Assembly (NCBI RefSeq): GCF_019097595.1 | Contig: NC_080731.1 | Span: forward strand, 12,051,571-12,115,570 | Origin: Hemibagrus wyckioides | Taxonomy: Eukaryota; Chordata; Actinopteri; Siluriformes; Bagridae | Length of the DNA stretch: 64,000 nt | Direction of reading: 5' to 3' | Shown: positions 25,297 through 37,700 of the stretch, one piece after another | Position numbering within the stretch: the first letter of the stretch is position 1 | How the letters are laid out: every line of letters begins with the position of its first letter | Notes under the pieces: model-generated | The model's database searches: none | Seen by the model: only the letters and a program-made list of their open reading frames with translations | What the model was told of the DNA's origin: nothing | Translations under genes and position numbers: made by a program

Positions 25297-26569
25297 AGAG
25301 TGTTTATTTAAAGGAAATGACAACACATCAAAATAACCCAAGATCATGCAGTATTTGCAGAGCTTTAATAACTCAAATAAAACAAAATGCAAATAATTTG
25401 TAAACAAATTGTGTTAATGCTTTGGCTAAATAACATTAAGAAATCAGTATTTGGTGGAATAACCCTGATTTGTAATGGGTTTAATCCATACCTGATTAAG
25501 TCAAAAACCTATTTAGCCTATAAATAATATCAACTTGGAATTAAATGTGTACTATTAGTGGAAAGTTCAGGAGAAGAAAGCACATTTACACAATGTTCAT
25601 GATATAAATCTGCTCTGAGGGATTCAGTACAATTCATTTTACATGTTTAAATGGTCCCTGACTTTGTGGAAACTGGATTCTTTTATCAAAGTGAAACTCT
25701 TTTATTTCAACACTGGAATAAAAAGTATAATCAGTTATAATAATTATTATTTTTTTTGCAGTTTAACTAAAAACTATAAAGAGATTCATGATAGGGTATA
25801 TCACCAGTCCAAAACTTACAAGATCATACTTTATTCCTCTCATTGAATAGATTCTGGCACTCTGATAATGGAAACAAAAAATAATTCTGCAGACCTCAAG
25901 AAGGTCAATCCAGCACTGTATGAAAGTGAAATACTTTACCATAAAAGCACACTGTTTGACCTAACATTTAATAATCCAAATTAGCTATTACATCCACCCC
26001 AATATTTATACCATGATCAACTGAACCATTTGTAGAAGTTAATTGTTTTGTAATGTTTTTGGTGTTCTGAATGGATTGTGAATTTCTCTTAAAAAACAAA
26101 ACAAAAAAAAATCAGGACAAATGCTAAAAGCTCCACTCCGTTGCACAGGAATTGCCTCATAACACAAAGCGGTGTGACTGAGAGAGTACAGGTGGCTTTG
26201 AAAATGAAGAGCTTTATCTTAGCAGGTCTGGTAGACAGATGGCAAACTTCTATCTTGGATTATTCTGTTGTTACGTATGAGGTGACGTGAAGCTTTGATG
26301 GAAAAGAAAGATAGAGAAGCAGAAGGAATCATGTAATGGCCATGCAGATATAACTAAGCTGATATTGTTTTTGATTTATTTAGAATTTAATTAGAAAGCA
26401 TGACCATATACTTTTCAAATCTACAACCATGATGGTGCCAAACTGTACTTTTCTTTATTGCTGAGGTAGTTACCATAAATACCATAAAAAATGTTTTGGA
26501 GCTTTATCATGCATCATCTAATAACTAAGAAAGTCCATTTATATACCTTCATATATAAAGCTACAGTAT

Positions 26570-26662
26570 ATGCTGCCATATACCATCATGCTGCCACTGC
26601 TGGGCCCCTGATATAAATTGTAAGTTGTTCTGGATAAGGGTGTCTGCCAAATGTATTGAAGC
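26570..26662 (+). repeat. SINE 3' fragment
   Basis: ACCATCATGCTGCCACTGCTG followed by AAGTTGTTCTGGATAAGGG and GTCTGCCAAATG matches the 3' module of the tRNA-derived SINE at 3773-3926. Confidence 0.55.
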
Positions 26663-27827
26663 ACTGTAAAAACGTACAGTAAAAGTTTCATACTACAGAT
26701 ACAGTAGATATACCTTTGATTGTGTGGTCACAGAGGCAAAGAAAAGTATATTTAGGTGCCATTATGTCTGAGAGTTTACAGTTTAAGTTCAGCTAAACAC
26801 ATAAACATGTTTTGAGGATTGCTCTAGGCATGCCTATTGGGGGGTAATTTTTTTTGTCATAATATTTTGTCATTACACATTATTTAATTCATTGCAAGAG
26901 AATGATTTTTTTTTAGCTCAGAAAATACATTGCCTGCTTTATTTTCCTAGAATACTCCTTCTCAGTAACCTCTTTAGCAGTTTATTGAATGCATGTCCTG
27001 TTTGTTCTCCAACAAATGATGTGAGATCGTACACAGAGGGTTTTTTTTTTTTTTTTTTTGGGCCCGTACTTTTTGTTCCCATGAAATCACCATCCTCTGT
27101 TTGTCACCAAAACCTTTTCTTTTTTCATTTTTTATTCACACATACCACATCACAGAGCCAAACATGCTAATGCATAATACATCCTCTTTCCAGGTCAAAA
27201 AGAATGATCCATGTCCTTTGCACGCTAGTTTGCCAGCTGGTAAATACACGCTACTGCTTCAGAGATATTACACATCCTTTACTCTTGCTCCATAATAGGA
27301 GACCACTTCTTTTCTGCTTATTGTTCCATATCACTCTGTAAAATATAGCTAGATATATGAGGACATATTGCTGATTGTGATGCTATTTTTCCTCAGTCCA
27401 TGTGAAAAAGCAGGGAATTGTCTTTCTGAATCAGTACAAGGATCCTTTTCATTAGAAGGAAAACACATGTGGACAGTCTGCTGATTAATCCAGCTATCAT
27501 TTGTTATACACATCCATAATATATCTTCTTTTTTCTCCAGCTCTTTGTCCTGACAATCACATTCATAAAATGCATCAACAAGGACCTCTATAAATTCAGG
27601 AGACTGCTATGAAAAGAAAATAAAGGTGCAAAGGGCTTAACCAGAATAGAAGGCTGTGGTCAAACTGGTCTGACAACAAACAAAGCATTAGACAGAGTGG
27701 AAATTTATTCACCTTTGACCACACCCGTCTCTACTTGTATACTGTAATTCCTACTAAGTATGATGCAAGGATGTAACAGTATATCAACCTGAACTAATTA
27801 TGGCATCTTAGTAAAGCAGTCAATGTT

Positions 27828-28245
27828 CAATCTAATAGGAACACCAATGCACAATCAGCCAATCATGTAGCAATGGCACAATGCAGAAAAATCCTGCAGA
27901 TACAGGTCAAGAGCTTCAGTTCATGGTTTACATCAGAATGGGGGAAAAGTGTGATATCTGTGACTGCAACTATCTCCTGACTATGAGTTTACAAAGAATG
28001 GTATGAAAAACAAAGAACGATGAGTAAGCGACAGCTCAGTAGGCGGGACCACCTTGTCGATAAGAGAGCGCTGAAGAAAATGGCCACTAAATATATATTT
28101 TTTGTTGTTATGAAATATCACAAAACATCAAACATCAAGGCAGATGAGCTACAAAAGCAGAATATTGCATTGGGCTCCACTCCTGTCATCCAAGAACAAG
28201 ACTCTGAGGCTATCATGGACACAGACTCTGATCTCAGTCACAACT
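27828..28245 (+). mobile_element. Decayed Tc1-like transposase remnant
   Basis: The sequence follows the same family as 23731-24197: AATAGGAACACC, GATACAGGTCAAGAGCTTCAG, then remnants such as GGACCACCTTGTCGATAAGAGAGC and CACTCCTGTCATCCAAGAACAAG. The frame is broken repeatedly and neither end has a clear terminal repeat. It is a fossil with no coding capacity. Confidence 0.7.
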
Positions 28246-28789
28246 AAAGAGTTCAATATTCTTTATTTTGGCAACAGCAATATCAAGCTGACAATCACAC
28301 AGTGTTACCCTGCTTCAAGTCAGTTTGTAATTGAAATTGTCTGCATAGTAGTGACATGAAGTTCATTTAAAAAATGGTTTTCTTTACAGCGTTTAATGTA
28401 ATAAATACCCAAATCAATTTTTCTATGTGTGTACTTTAACATCCTCCTCTTAAACATAGCATACACCAAAGATGAGTTGAGACGGTCAGTTGAACAAAAA
28501 CATTTTTTAGTCTATTAGCTCATTTTGCATATTTTGACTAATTCTTTACGACACATTGTACACACCTACACATTTTAGATCCCAGACCTTTCCACACTTT
28601 CCAGAGAACTGCAACCACACCGACCGCTCAGGCATGCAGGAACTCTGCTATAGGGACTAAGAATGCAACTGTGCATGACCTGGTATGGCTTATTCACTAT
28701 ACAAGCCTACACTGACATTCCTACTGAGGATAAAGACTGACATCCAGCCGTTAACTCCCAAAAAGCCAGACCTTTTCACCAGATGAGAT

Positions 28790-31000
28790 TCATTGAAGGG
28801 TCACGACATTAAGTGCAGTGGGAGACTCGGTTGAATTGATGTGCCGGAGATTTTGCCTCAAGCTCTCCCAGGAGATCGAGTGACACTGAGGAAAAACGTT
28901 CGGCAGGAGAGAAAATAAGAATGACACAAACGAGGCACATCGTTATCAAGAGACTAAGTACGATTAAATCATTTGGAAAGCACAAACCAAATATGACAGC
29001 TTCTAGGAAGGCAGCGGAGATAATGTGCTAATAGTTATCACAATGTTCTTTCATTTGACAAATGATTTTTTTTTTCTATAATTGTACATCCTTCCGGATG
29101 TACAAGAGTTTCCTTTCGGTGAAACAGACGGAATGTAAATTGTCCTTATTTTGACCTAAGGTGTGGTGGACTTCCTAGAACTACGGGCTTGCATTACTTA
29201 CAGTGAAACATACGCAATAAGCCGGCTTTCACAATAAACAACAAAACCTTCTTCAAGTTTGCTTCCAGGCTAAATATTTCACTCCATTGTTCTACCATCA
29301 TTTCTGACAGTGTAGTTTCTCTTGGGAGAAATTTAGGTTATCCTGTTAGGCTACTTGTGACTTGTTCCCGTCATTCTAAAAATGACGACTGAATGTGCAT
29401 CACAACCTGCATCAAAGGTTATCTTGAGGATATATTCAAGGACGTTATTATGTCATAAATACGCTTGCATTATTTCCAGCGAAGGTCAGTTATCAGAATA
29501 AAATAGTTTGCCAGACCAAGAAAGCACATGGGCTTGCCATGTTTTAAAAAGCACAAAGTAATTTGTCTTGGTTCCTATTTACTATGAGTGTACGAAACAT
29601 GTTGTACAAAGGAAAGGTGAAATATTTAGAGACTCGATTTTCGAAGAGACTTTTCAACAAATTAGAGCCACTACAGCCAAAAGCTGCATGGTCTGACGTA
29701 CCAGGTTCACGTGAGGCTAAATTCACAAGGTAGTCTACAGAACTGCTTTGAATCTGGCGCATGAATATTATGCTCTCAGAGTGATTTGTGGTTTTCATTG
29801 AGGAACACCGCCTATATACACATAATCACAAATAAGAACAACATCATGCTCTCAGAGTGATTTGTGCTTTTCATTGAGGAACACCGCCTACATACACATA
29901 ATCACAAATAAGAACAATAGCAGGTAAAAGCTGTGCTGTGCTTTAAATGGGAGTATGTTTCTTTGGGGAGCAATGAACATCAAATCAAAAGGTATTTTGC
30001 AAAACAAGTGAACATGAAAGGAAAGATTTGTCCATTACACACAACTAAACAGGCGGAGGGTATAGACACATGCCTACGCAACTAAAGCAACTGAACACAT
30101 TAACGAAGCTTTTGTATAAATATAGAAAAATCAAAGATTTGCATTAATTGCTGTGTTAGAGTTATTATAGTAACAGCTAATTCAAGGGACATGTATGGTG
30201 GATGCTCTACATAACCTAATACTAAATAAATAAATCAATAATAAGGAGTCTCCAGTATAGGGAAAGGAAAGAGGAATTTGTTTCTCAAGTTGCATTTTTT
30301 AACTGAGAGAGAGAGAGAGAGAGAGAGACGAGACTGGTAAGGGAACAATTGCCATAATGTAAGTGCTAACCAGAATTAACTCATGGACATTCTGCGAAAT
30401 TAAATGTACCTTCAGGCTGTCTTGTTGAAGTTACATGCTGAGCAACCAAACAATACATTCTGGTCGTCTATAGGTAGTTTATGAGGAGTCATTCGGGGAC
30501 ATGTGCATGTACACATAAACAGAAATAAATGAAAAGCTCTTTAAAACAGGATTGGATGGATTTGCTTGCTCAGTGTAACAGACAATAATGTATATTAATT
30601 CTGCACATGCATTTCACTTGGCTTTATTTCAAAGCCTACATAAACAGTTTGATTTTTTTCTTTCCGCTGTGTCAGCTGACCTGAGAAATGTGCCACGCAC
30701 CATGACTGTATCAGAGAGGCGTTTCAACCATCTACTCTCTACACAGCAGGGAGGTCGTGCCTGTCTCCGCCATGGCCGTGGGTCCTCAGGAGAATAACCC
30801 TGTAAACATTTAACAGTGTTGTGAATCCCTTTAATTTCCCTGAAGACAGCATCAACAGAGAACACCAGGAAATGTTCCCATGCGTCAAGACTTTTTAGTT
30901 GCTGTGCAAGCAGTTTTGCGTTCTCTCGCATACTGTGCACTGCTGGAATATCTTCAGAGATTTCTGGGAATGTACCGTCTATGAAGATTCTGATTAATAG
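28790..31000 (-). CDS. Candidate unrecognised gene fragment, possibly helical-cytokine-like (speculative)
   Basis: A 300-nt minus-strand block (30701-31000) is open for exactly 100 codons, is preceded by AAAAG and followed by an ATG/GTGCGT donor-like site, both in phase 0. It reads as amphipathic helix (MRENAKLLAQQLKSLDAWEH), then VKCLQ, PEDPRPWRR and SRWLKRL. A pyrimidine-rich TTTTTCCTCAG acceptor at 28886 opens a phase-0 terminal frame (28790-28885) starting CHSISWESLRQNL and ending in TGA. The order helix, Cys, PRP...WL.RL, Cys helix loosely recalls class II cytokines such as interferon lambda, from memory only. A possible upstream exon at 32902-32983 does not carry the same phase. No start codon or signal peptide is assigned. 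A chance open frame or pseudogene is quite possible. Confidence 0.2.
29770..29921. repeat. 76-bp tandem duplication
   Basis: The unit beginning TGCTCTCAGAGTGATTTGTG and ending near AAATAAGAACAA occurs at about 29771 and again at 29847, with only a few substitutions. Recent local duplication is the simplest reading. Confidence 0.9.
30306..30328. repeat. (GA)n microsatellite
   Basis: About 11 GA units within otherwise anonymous sequence. Confidence 0.9.
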
Positions 31001-31909
31001 CTTTTAAGAGTTTAGGAAGAGTTGATTTATGATGACACAATCATCAATTTGCCCAAAGGCTAAGCTGATTTTAATAGTGCAAAATGTTTGTAAAACTGAG
31101 CTATGATTAAAAATTCATTTATTATAATTTTTTCCATGTCAGTTTGATGACTAACAGTTCAGGGTGTGTTCAATGGGCAAGCTAGAGCATTTATCAAACA
31201 CTTTAATACACATATCCCAGTTTCCACACATGAACTAACCAGTCCAAAACTATACCCTCAGCACACACACACGCACACGCTGAAAGTTTCACTGAAAGTC
31301 ACACCACCATGAGTTCTAATGAGTTTGTTGAAGGAGTGTGCAAAGCAAACACAGTTAATTTGTATTTACTCTCAAGGATGCACTAAGAGTTGACTAGCAG
31401 TGAACTGCACCTAAAGTCTGACTCGGGTGCAATTAAAAACAGAGCTTCTTGCAGGAAAGGTTACATATCTGTATTTCCTATCGTGTTTCTGACATGTTTG
31501 TTGCATGTTTTATGTATAACAGCATAAGAAATGTTCTATAAAGAGGCTACATTCACAGTAAAATCCTATCCATGAACCTTAAATAATATTTAAAGTTATG
31601 AAATGCAACTATTTTTTAATGCAAATATTTTTTGGCATAATATCAGCCCACTATATCTATTTTTTGTTCAGTGAATTTTGTTGTTTCCTTGTACTGAGGA
31701 AGAACAGGAAACCTCTTTATTACAGGAAACACACTTATCAGGAACTCTCAGTGCAGCTATCCTGGAGGCCATGAAACATTTTAAAATCTTTGATAATAAC
31801 TTTTATTACTAATGAAAAGTAATAAACTTTGGTATAAGTTGTGATAATGAAATAAACCCTTCACAGGAAAAGAGGCATGTATAACTATTTTAGTTCCATG
31901 ATAACACAG

Positions 31910-32226
31910 TTGGAGTGAAAAACATCAAGAGTCCTGCACAAAGCCATGATCTCAACCCCATTGAACACCTTTGGGATGAACTGGATCACTGACTATATAC
32001 CAGACCTTCTCACCCAAAATCAGTCCCTGATCTCATTATGTTTTCGTTGCTGAATGAACACAAATCCCCACAGTCATTCTTCTTAGAAAGTTTTCTGAGA
32101 AGACTGGAGGTTATTATGTCAGGCAAAGGGTGACCAACTCTATATTAATGTCATGCGTTTGGAACAGGATGTTGAACAAGCACATATCATGGTCAGTTGT
32201 CCACATACGTTTGGCCTTACAGTGTA
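31910..32226 (+). mobile_element. Tc1-like element fragment (second family)
   Basis: The sequence contains GGAGTGAAAAACATCAAGAG, CTCAACCCCATTGAACACC, TTTGGGATGAACTGGATC and a right end TTGGCCTTACAGTGTA. It is the 3' part of a Tc1-like transposase and terminal repeat, related to the fragments at 35590-35836 and, inverted, 40490-40802. The left end is lost. Confidence 0.65.
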
Positions 32227-33330
32227 TTTTTTAAAACATTCTATTCATAATTTGTTACTGAACAATGTAAGTCTATATAATTCATTCTTTTAAGTATAAG
32301 ATATTCGGTATGAGACATATTGTTGCCTCCAGGATCCATGTTTTTTTTTACTGTCTTCTGAGCATGTTCTTCCAGTGTCCATGTGGCTTCCCTCTGGCAT
32401 CCCAAACTCTCAAACAACATCCTGTCAATTGGTGTCCCAGCTTCACTAAATTGCTCATAGGTGTGCATGACTTTACTGCTCTATGACCAACTGGTGCCCT
32501 TTTCAGGGTGTATTCATGCCTCATTCCCAGTGATCAGATCCACCATGACTGTGACTAATATAAAGCATGTACTGGATAAGTATAAAAGTGTGAGACGTGA
32601 TGAATTTCTAGTCCAGGTTTTGTGTGTGAAAAAAATCCCAGCAGATCATCAGTTTCGAAATGATTCAAACCAGTCCATATGACACGACCAACCACGTCAT
32701 GGTCAAAGTTACAGAAATCAAACTTTTTATTTATTCTGATGTGTGATGTGAACAATAACTGAAACTCTTGGCCTGTATGTGCTTTATTTTCTACGTTGTG
32801 CTTTTGCCACATGATGGAAAAAATTTGCTATTCTATTAAAGTGAACGGTGAGTGCATAATATCTGTGCAAGGGATTCGGATTCGGGATAAAGCTTGCTTA
32901 CTCTGACAAACTATTAATGACACAGTATTTCAGGCATGCATACAGAACTGCTGCTTGTGAGCACTTCAGTGCATGTGAGAGTCCTGTGACCAGGGTGTGA
33001 GGAGCAGAACAGAGGAGGGAAAAGAAAGATTTTCACAGTTCTTCTTTCTCACCGATCTTGCAGTCGTGCACTAAAAATAACAAACATTCCATTAGTGCTG
33101 CTACTGTAATAAATCTGAATAAGCCACTTCCTTTTTCCAAAGAACTGTACTAGGAAATTAGATAAGGCTCAGGTAATAATGTATCGGCATACAGTTTGTC
33201 GTTTTAGATCTTTACATCTATTATAGAAAAATAGGGAAGGTGAAAGTGGAATGATAACTTAAGAATAGTGTTTAGAGCATAATTTGAGTGGTATCCTGGA
33301 ATCACAGCTTCTTTTCTCTGGTTTATTTTA

Positions 33331-33362
33331 ATGTATGTATGTATGTATGTATGTATGTATAT
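33331..33362. repeat. (TATG)n microsatellite
   Basis: About seven perfect ATGT/TATG units. Confidence 0.9.
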
Positions 33363-33677
33363 GTGCATGTATGATTTTAACACACACCTAGTCATTATCA
33401 TTTGAGAGTAAGGGTTAAGGTTAGTAAGGACAAGCCTTTTAAACACTTGCAAGGCCACTGATAAGAGATATATACCTGTAGTGTCCTTTAGTCAGAATCG
33501 ATGTGCTAATAGCTTGTAGTTACTTACAGTTATCCTTATTTAACTGATTGTGGTTCTTAATAAATTTAGATGATTTTTATATGAACATTATGACATATTA
33601 AATATAGTTCATAAACCATTATTTCAAAATTGGTGTTAAAAATGAATATTAATAAAGAGCATAAAGAAGCTGCATTA

Positions 33678-34215
<538 letters not shown>

Positions 34216-34339
34216 TTTCTCACACTGTTGCATCCTGGGATGTTTTGAGCTTTGACCTTTGTTGTGTTCTGCTCAGAGTGTATATCCCTATTACCAATTA
34301 AGATTATTGAATTGACCATAATTTTTTTAAGCATTTTAC

Positions 34340-34490
34340 TGTGAGCCATACACAGTGAGCCATTCCCCGGTGAGTGCCACGGTGGATCCAAAGCCTATCC
34401 TGGGAATACTAGGTGTAGGATTACACCCTGATGCCAGGATGCCAGGTCTTGTACAATGGGGTGGCCATGGGATGGGAAAACTACTAAGCA
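34340..34490 (+). repeat. LINE-derived fragment
   Basis: GCCTATCCTGGGAATACTAGG, followed by GATTACACCCTGATGCC, matches the teleost LINE-derived core also seen at 24240-24345. Confidence 0.45.
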
Positions 34491-34599
34491 GCACACACAA
34501 CAGTCACAGTGATTTAAATCCTTGCCACAAGATTTGTTTCTGTCTACCAACAAGCTGCAAGATTCCTTAAAATTCCTCGGCTCATGTCCCAATTCTTGT

Positions 34600-34785
34600 C
34601 TCTACACTACTGCGAAGTGCGCACTTCACTAAGTGACACGCCTCGCGCTTCTCCTCTGCCATAGCAACCGCACGCGCTGATTCGGCTAGGGCGATTAGTG
34701 TAGCCGTGTTAGCAAAACGTTTTAGAGCGGGTTTTTTTGTCCAAGCCAAAGGTCATATGATCAATAAATGCTGACTGCTGAGAAA
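34600..34785 (+). promoter_or_regulatory. CpG-rich promoter-like region of the FAM47E-like gene, with an X-box-like half-site
   Basis: A local CpG cluster (GCGAAGTGCGCACTTC, GCCTCGCGC, CCGCACGCGCTG) lies just upstream of the proposed first coding exon. TCTGCCATAGCAAC at 34655-34668 contains a perfect RFX right half-site (AGCAAC) and 4 of 6 matches in the left half. Promoter role is inferred from position and composition. Confidence 0.5.
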
Positions 34786-37700
34786 ATGCACAAGATGAAC
34801 GACAAAAAATGTCAAATTGGACCCGGAGACAGCACTCCTGTTCATCCTTGGTATTGTACTGGACCTATACTTTTCTCCTAACTTAGCCAATTAGTTTCTA
34901 TTTACAGATAGATGACTTACCTTCACTTTACACACTGTAGAACTGGATCTATTTTATTTTAGCTGATTTTTGTATTGTCTTTGTTTTCAACCAAAAAAAA
35001 GTGAAGTATTTTGAGTATGATACCCACTGAAAGTATATTCAAAGTAGACAAGATGGTTTGATAATTATGCATTAACGCTATACACCAATCAGGCATAAAA
35101 TTATGAACACCGAGAGGAGTGATGATCTCCTCATCATGGCACCTGTTACTGTTGAGCTACTGTTGCTCAAACTGCTGAAGACGTTAATGCTGGTTCTGAT
35201 AGAAAGGTGTCAGAATACACAGTGCATGATGAGTCAGGGCTGTTTTGGCAGCAAAAAGGGAGACCAACACAATATTAGGCAGCTGGTCAAATTGTTATGC
35301 CTGTTTGGTGTATTATGACATTTTATAGATCACCATGAGCTCAGTAAATTCAGTATCTACTATAAGTGTATGTTGGGAAGATGCATTAAGGATCTATGCA
35401 CGGTTTGTGGTCTGTGCTGGTTTCATGTTCCTTTTAAGAAATTCCTAGGTGGATATCAAAACAAACTGGAAAGCGTGAAGGGGTAGCCCATATGTAGGTT
35501 TATATTGAGATATCCTACATGTCCAAAAATCCCATATGTTGTTGCCACAAAGCTGGAATCACACAGATGTAAAAGATGTCTCTTAGTATTACTCTTAGTT
35601 GGAGTGAAAAAACTCAAATGAACTGCACCTCAACCCCACTGAACACCTTTGGGATGAACTCCCTAGGCCTCCTCATCTAACACCAATACCTAATGCCCTA
35701 AACTCTAGGGCAATAATGGCTGTTAGAACTGCAAAGGAGGGAACCACATACTAATGCCCATGGCTTTTGAATGGGATGTGTTACAAGAACATATTATGTG
35801 TAATGGTCAGATGTCCACATAATTTTTGGCTGTATGTAAATTTCGATTTCATAAATTGAAGATTTTACCCGTAATTTGTCTTTGGTCTTGGTGCAGGTAC
35901 AAAGAAAGACTCCGCACTAAGTGTATGAAGGACCCAGTTCAGAAGCTGCAGCTCTCCGGGGCCCTGAATGGACGCAGATGGCGCTTTTTGACTTCAGGAC
36001 TTGATGATTTCAGAGATGGCTACCCTGTACCCCAGGCAGGGACTTTCACACAGCCCCAGCGTGGAACTGAAGCTGCCATTTTTGGCCTGTCTCATAAGCC
36101 GGAGCCAGTAAAATCACCAAAAAGACGTTTTACCAAAGAGCAGGCTTGCTTCTCCAAACAGAACTGCCTACGCCAGAGTCGCCACCGATTTGTGGACGCA
36201 GTGGAGCAGAGCCTGAGCACACACCCCCTCGCTCTCTATCCACACTTAGGAAGTGGCATGCCACCTGAGGTAGATTAGATGCAGATAATGTAATACCATC
36301 AACTTCGCAAAACACATCTCTGACACTTTTGGTCAGCAGTCGCATGATCTTTAGAACAAAGATGTTCGAAAGCGTGTTTTAAAATCTAGTGTAATTTGTT
36401 TGAAGTCTCAGACATACCAAAGCATGGTTCTCATCCCTTTTGTATATGGCTGTGACATCCCAAAAATTTCACAAATGAGCACACAGCCTTTCCTCTACTT
36501 ATAACTACGTGATAAATACTGACAGTGTAAGAGATTTTTGTCAATTTATGAGAAAGCTGTTCTTAGAAATATGTAAGTAAGAAGAATAAATAAGGCATTT
36601 TTGTTCTATTTATTACCTATTGTTTTTCATATATACAAGGATAAGACTATAAATATTTCATAATTTTTTTCCACCACAAGTTTTTTGGTTGTTTAATACA
36701 ACAACAGTGACATTTTTAGACTAGGTTATCATACCATGAAAAACACAAACACCACAATGACCAGAGCTCATTCATTTCAGTCAGAGTTGCCAAATACCAC
36801 TGACACGAGCAACATGGAGATGAGATGTGGGCGTGACCAAGCGATGTGAGAAAGTTGAGAAATGTTTAACTTTATGCAAATATATAATGGGAGTGAAGTC
36901 AGGAGAGGGCACATGATCTGTGGCAAAGAGCACACACTGCTTCGTCTTCATCTTATCTTGATCCATATATATATACACACTGGTGAATTCTATATACAAA
37001 TGCCAAATCTCCCTCCAGAATTTCGTTTTAGCAGCAAGAAAAATAATTTGGAACGATATTTACACAACCCAACAATAACGAACATTATTACCATGGCAAC
37101 CAATAGTAGGACTGCCTATTGATTCTTCATACTGAGGAGTCTGAAGATTTGCAATGATAAAATAAATCACTGTATTTGTGACCATAGCTTTAGAACGCAT
37201 GTACCTTGTCAAATGGAAAATGCTAACGTCATGTATTTTCACCTCATTTGTTAGCTGTTCTATGACGTCTTGTCTGTCCTGGACCCAGCCCTGCACGTTA
37301 GGATTGAGACACCTCTGGCTAAACGAGAGGAGTGTAGCAAAGAAGATATGGTGCCATGTGAAGGCCTTATTCAAGAGACTTTACCAGATCCAACAACAGA
37401 ATCACCGAATAGTCCAGTGTAAGTCTTCTGTCTATCCAAGAGCCTATGCTTGGCTTATGGACATGCTCACCTGTTTTATTATCTAATGGAATGTTAGTTT
37501 CGTAAATCTGGCCGTCCATCAAAGAATTGGACAGCAGTGAACAGGCACCTGCTGCATGTCATACATCAGGCTTTCTCCTTGTTGTTGTTCCACAGGTAAT
37601 AAAATGTCTTATAAGACCTAAATCACCCAACACACTCACTCCAACTGTCATAGTTATGTTTGTGCTTTCTCTTGAGCACTAGAACTTGCTGTTTTGTTTT

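Larger units (their letters stand above)
24700..27825. other. Intergenic interval with no recognised gene
   Basis: AT-rich sequence with a microsatellite at 25246-25296, a 20-T run at about 27041 and a SINE fragment near 26570. No open frame here has codon or splice support. Confidence 0.6.

Noticed and set aside
32902..32983. Possible exon with a very pyrimidine-rich acceptor and a GTAAGC donor
   Set aside because: The only open frame does not join in the phase-0 pattern of the candidate gene at 28790-31000, and the peptide is not recognisable. Kept only as a note.
37060..37374. 104-codon minus-strand open frame
   Set aside because: It overlaps FAM47E exon 3 (37255-37418) on the opposite strand, where the plus-strand frame has clear family similarity and splice sites.
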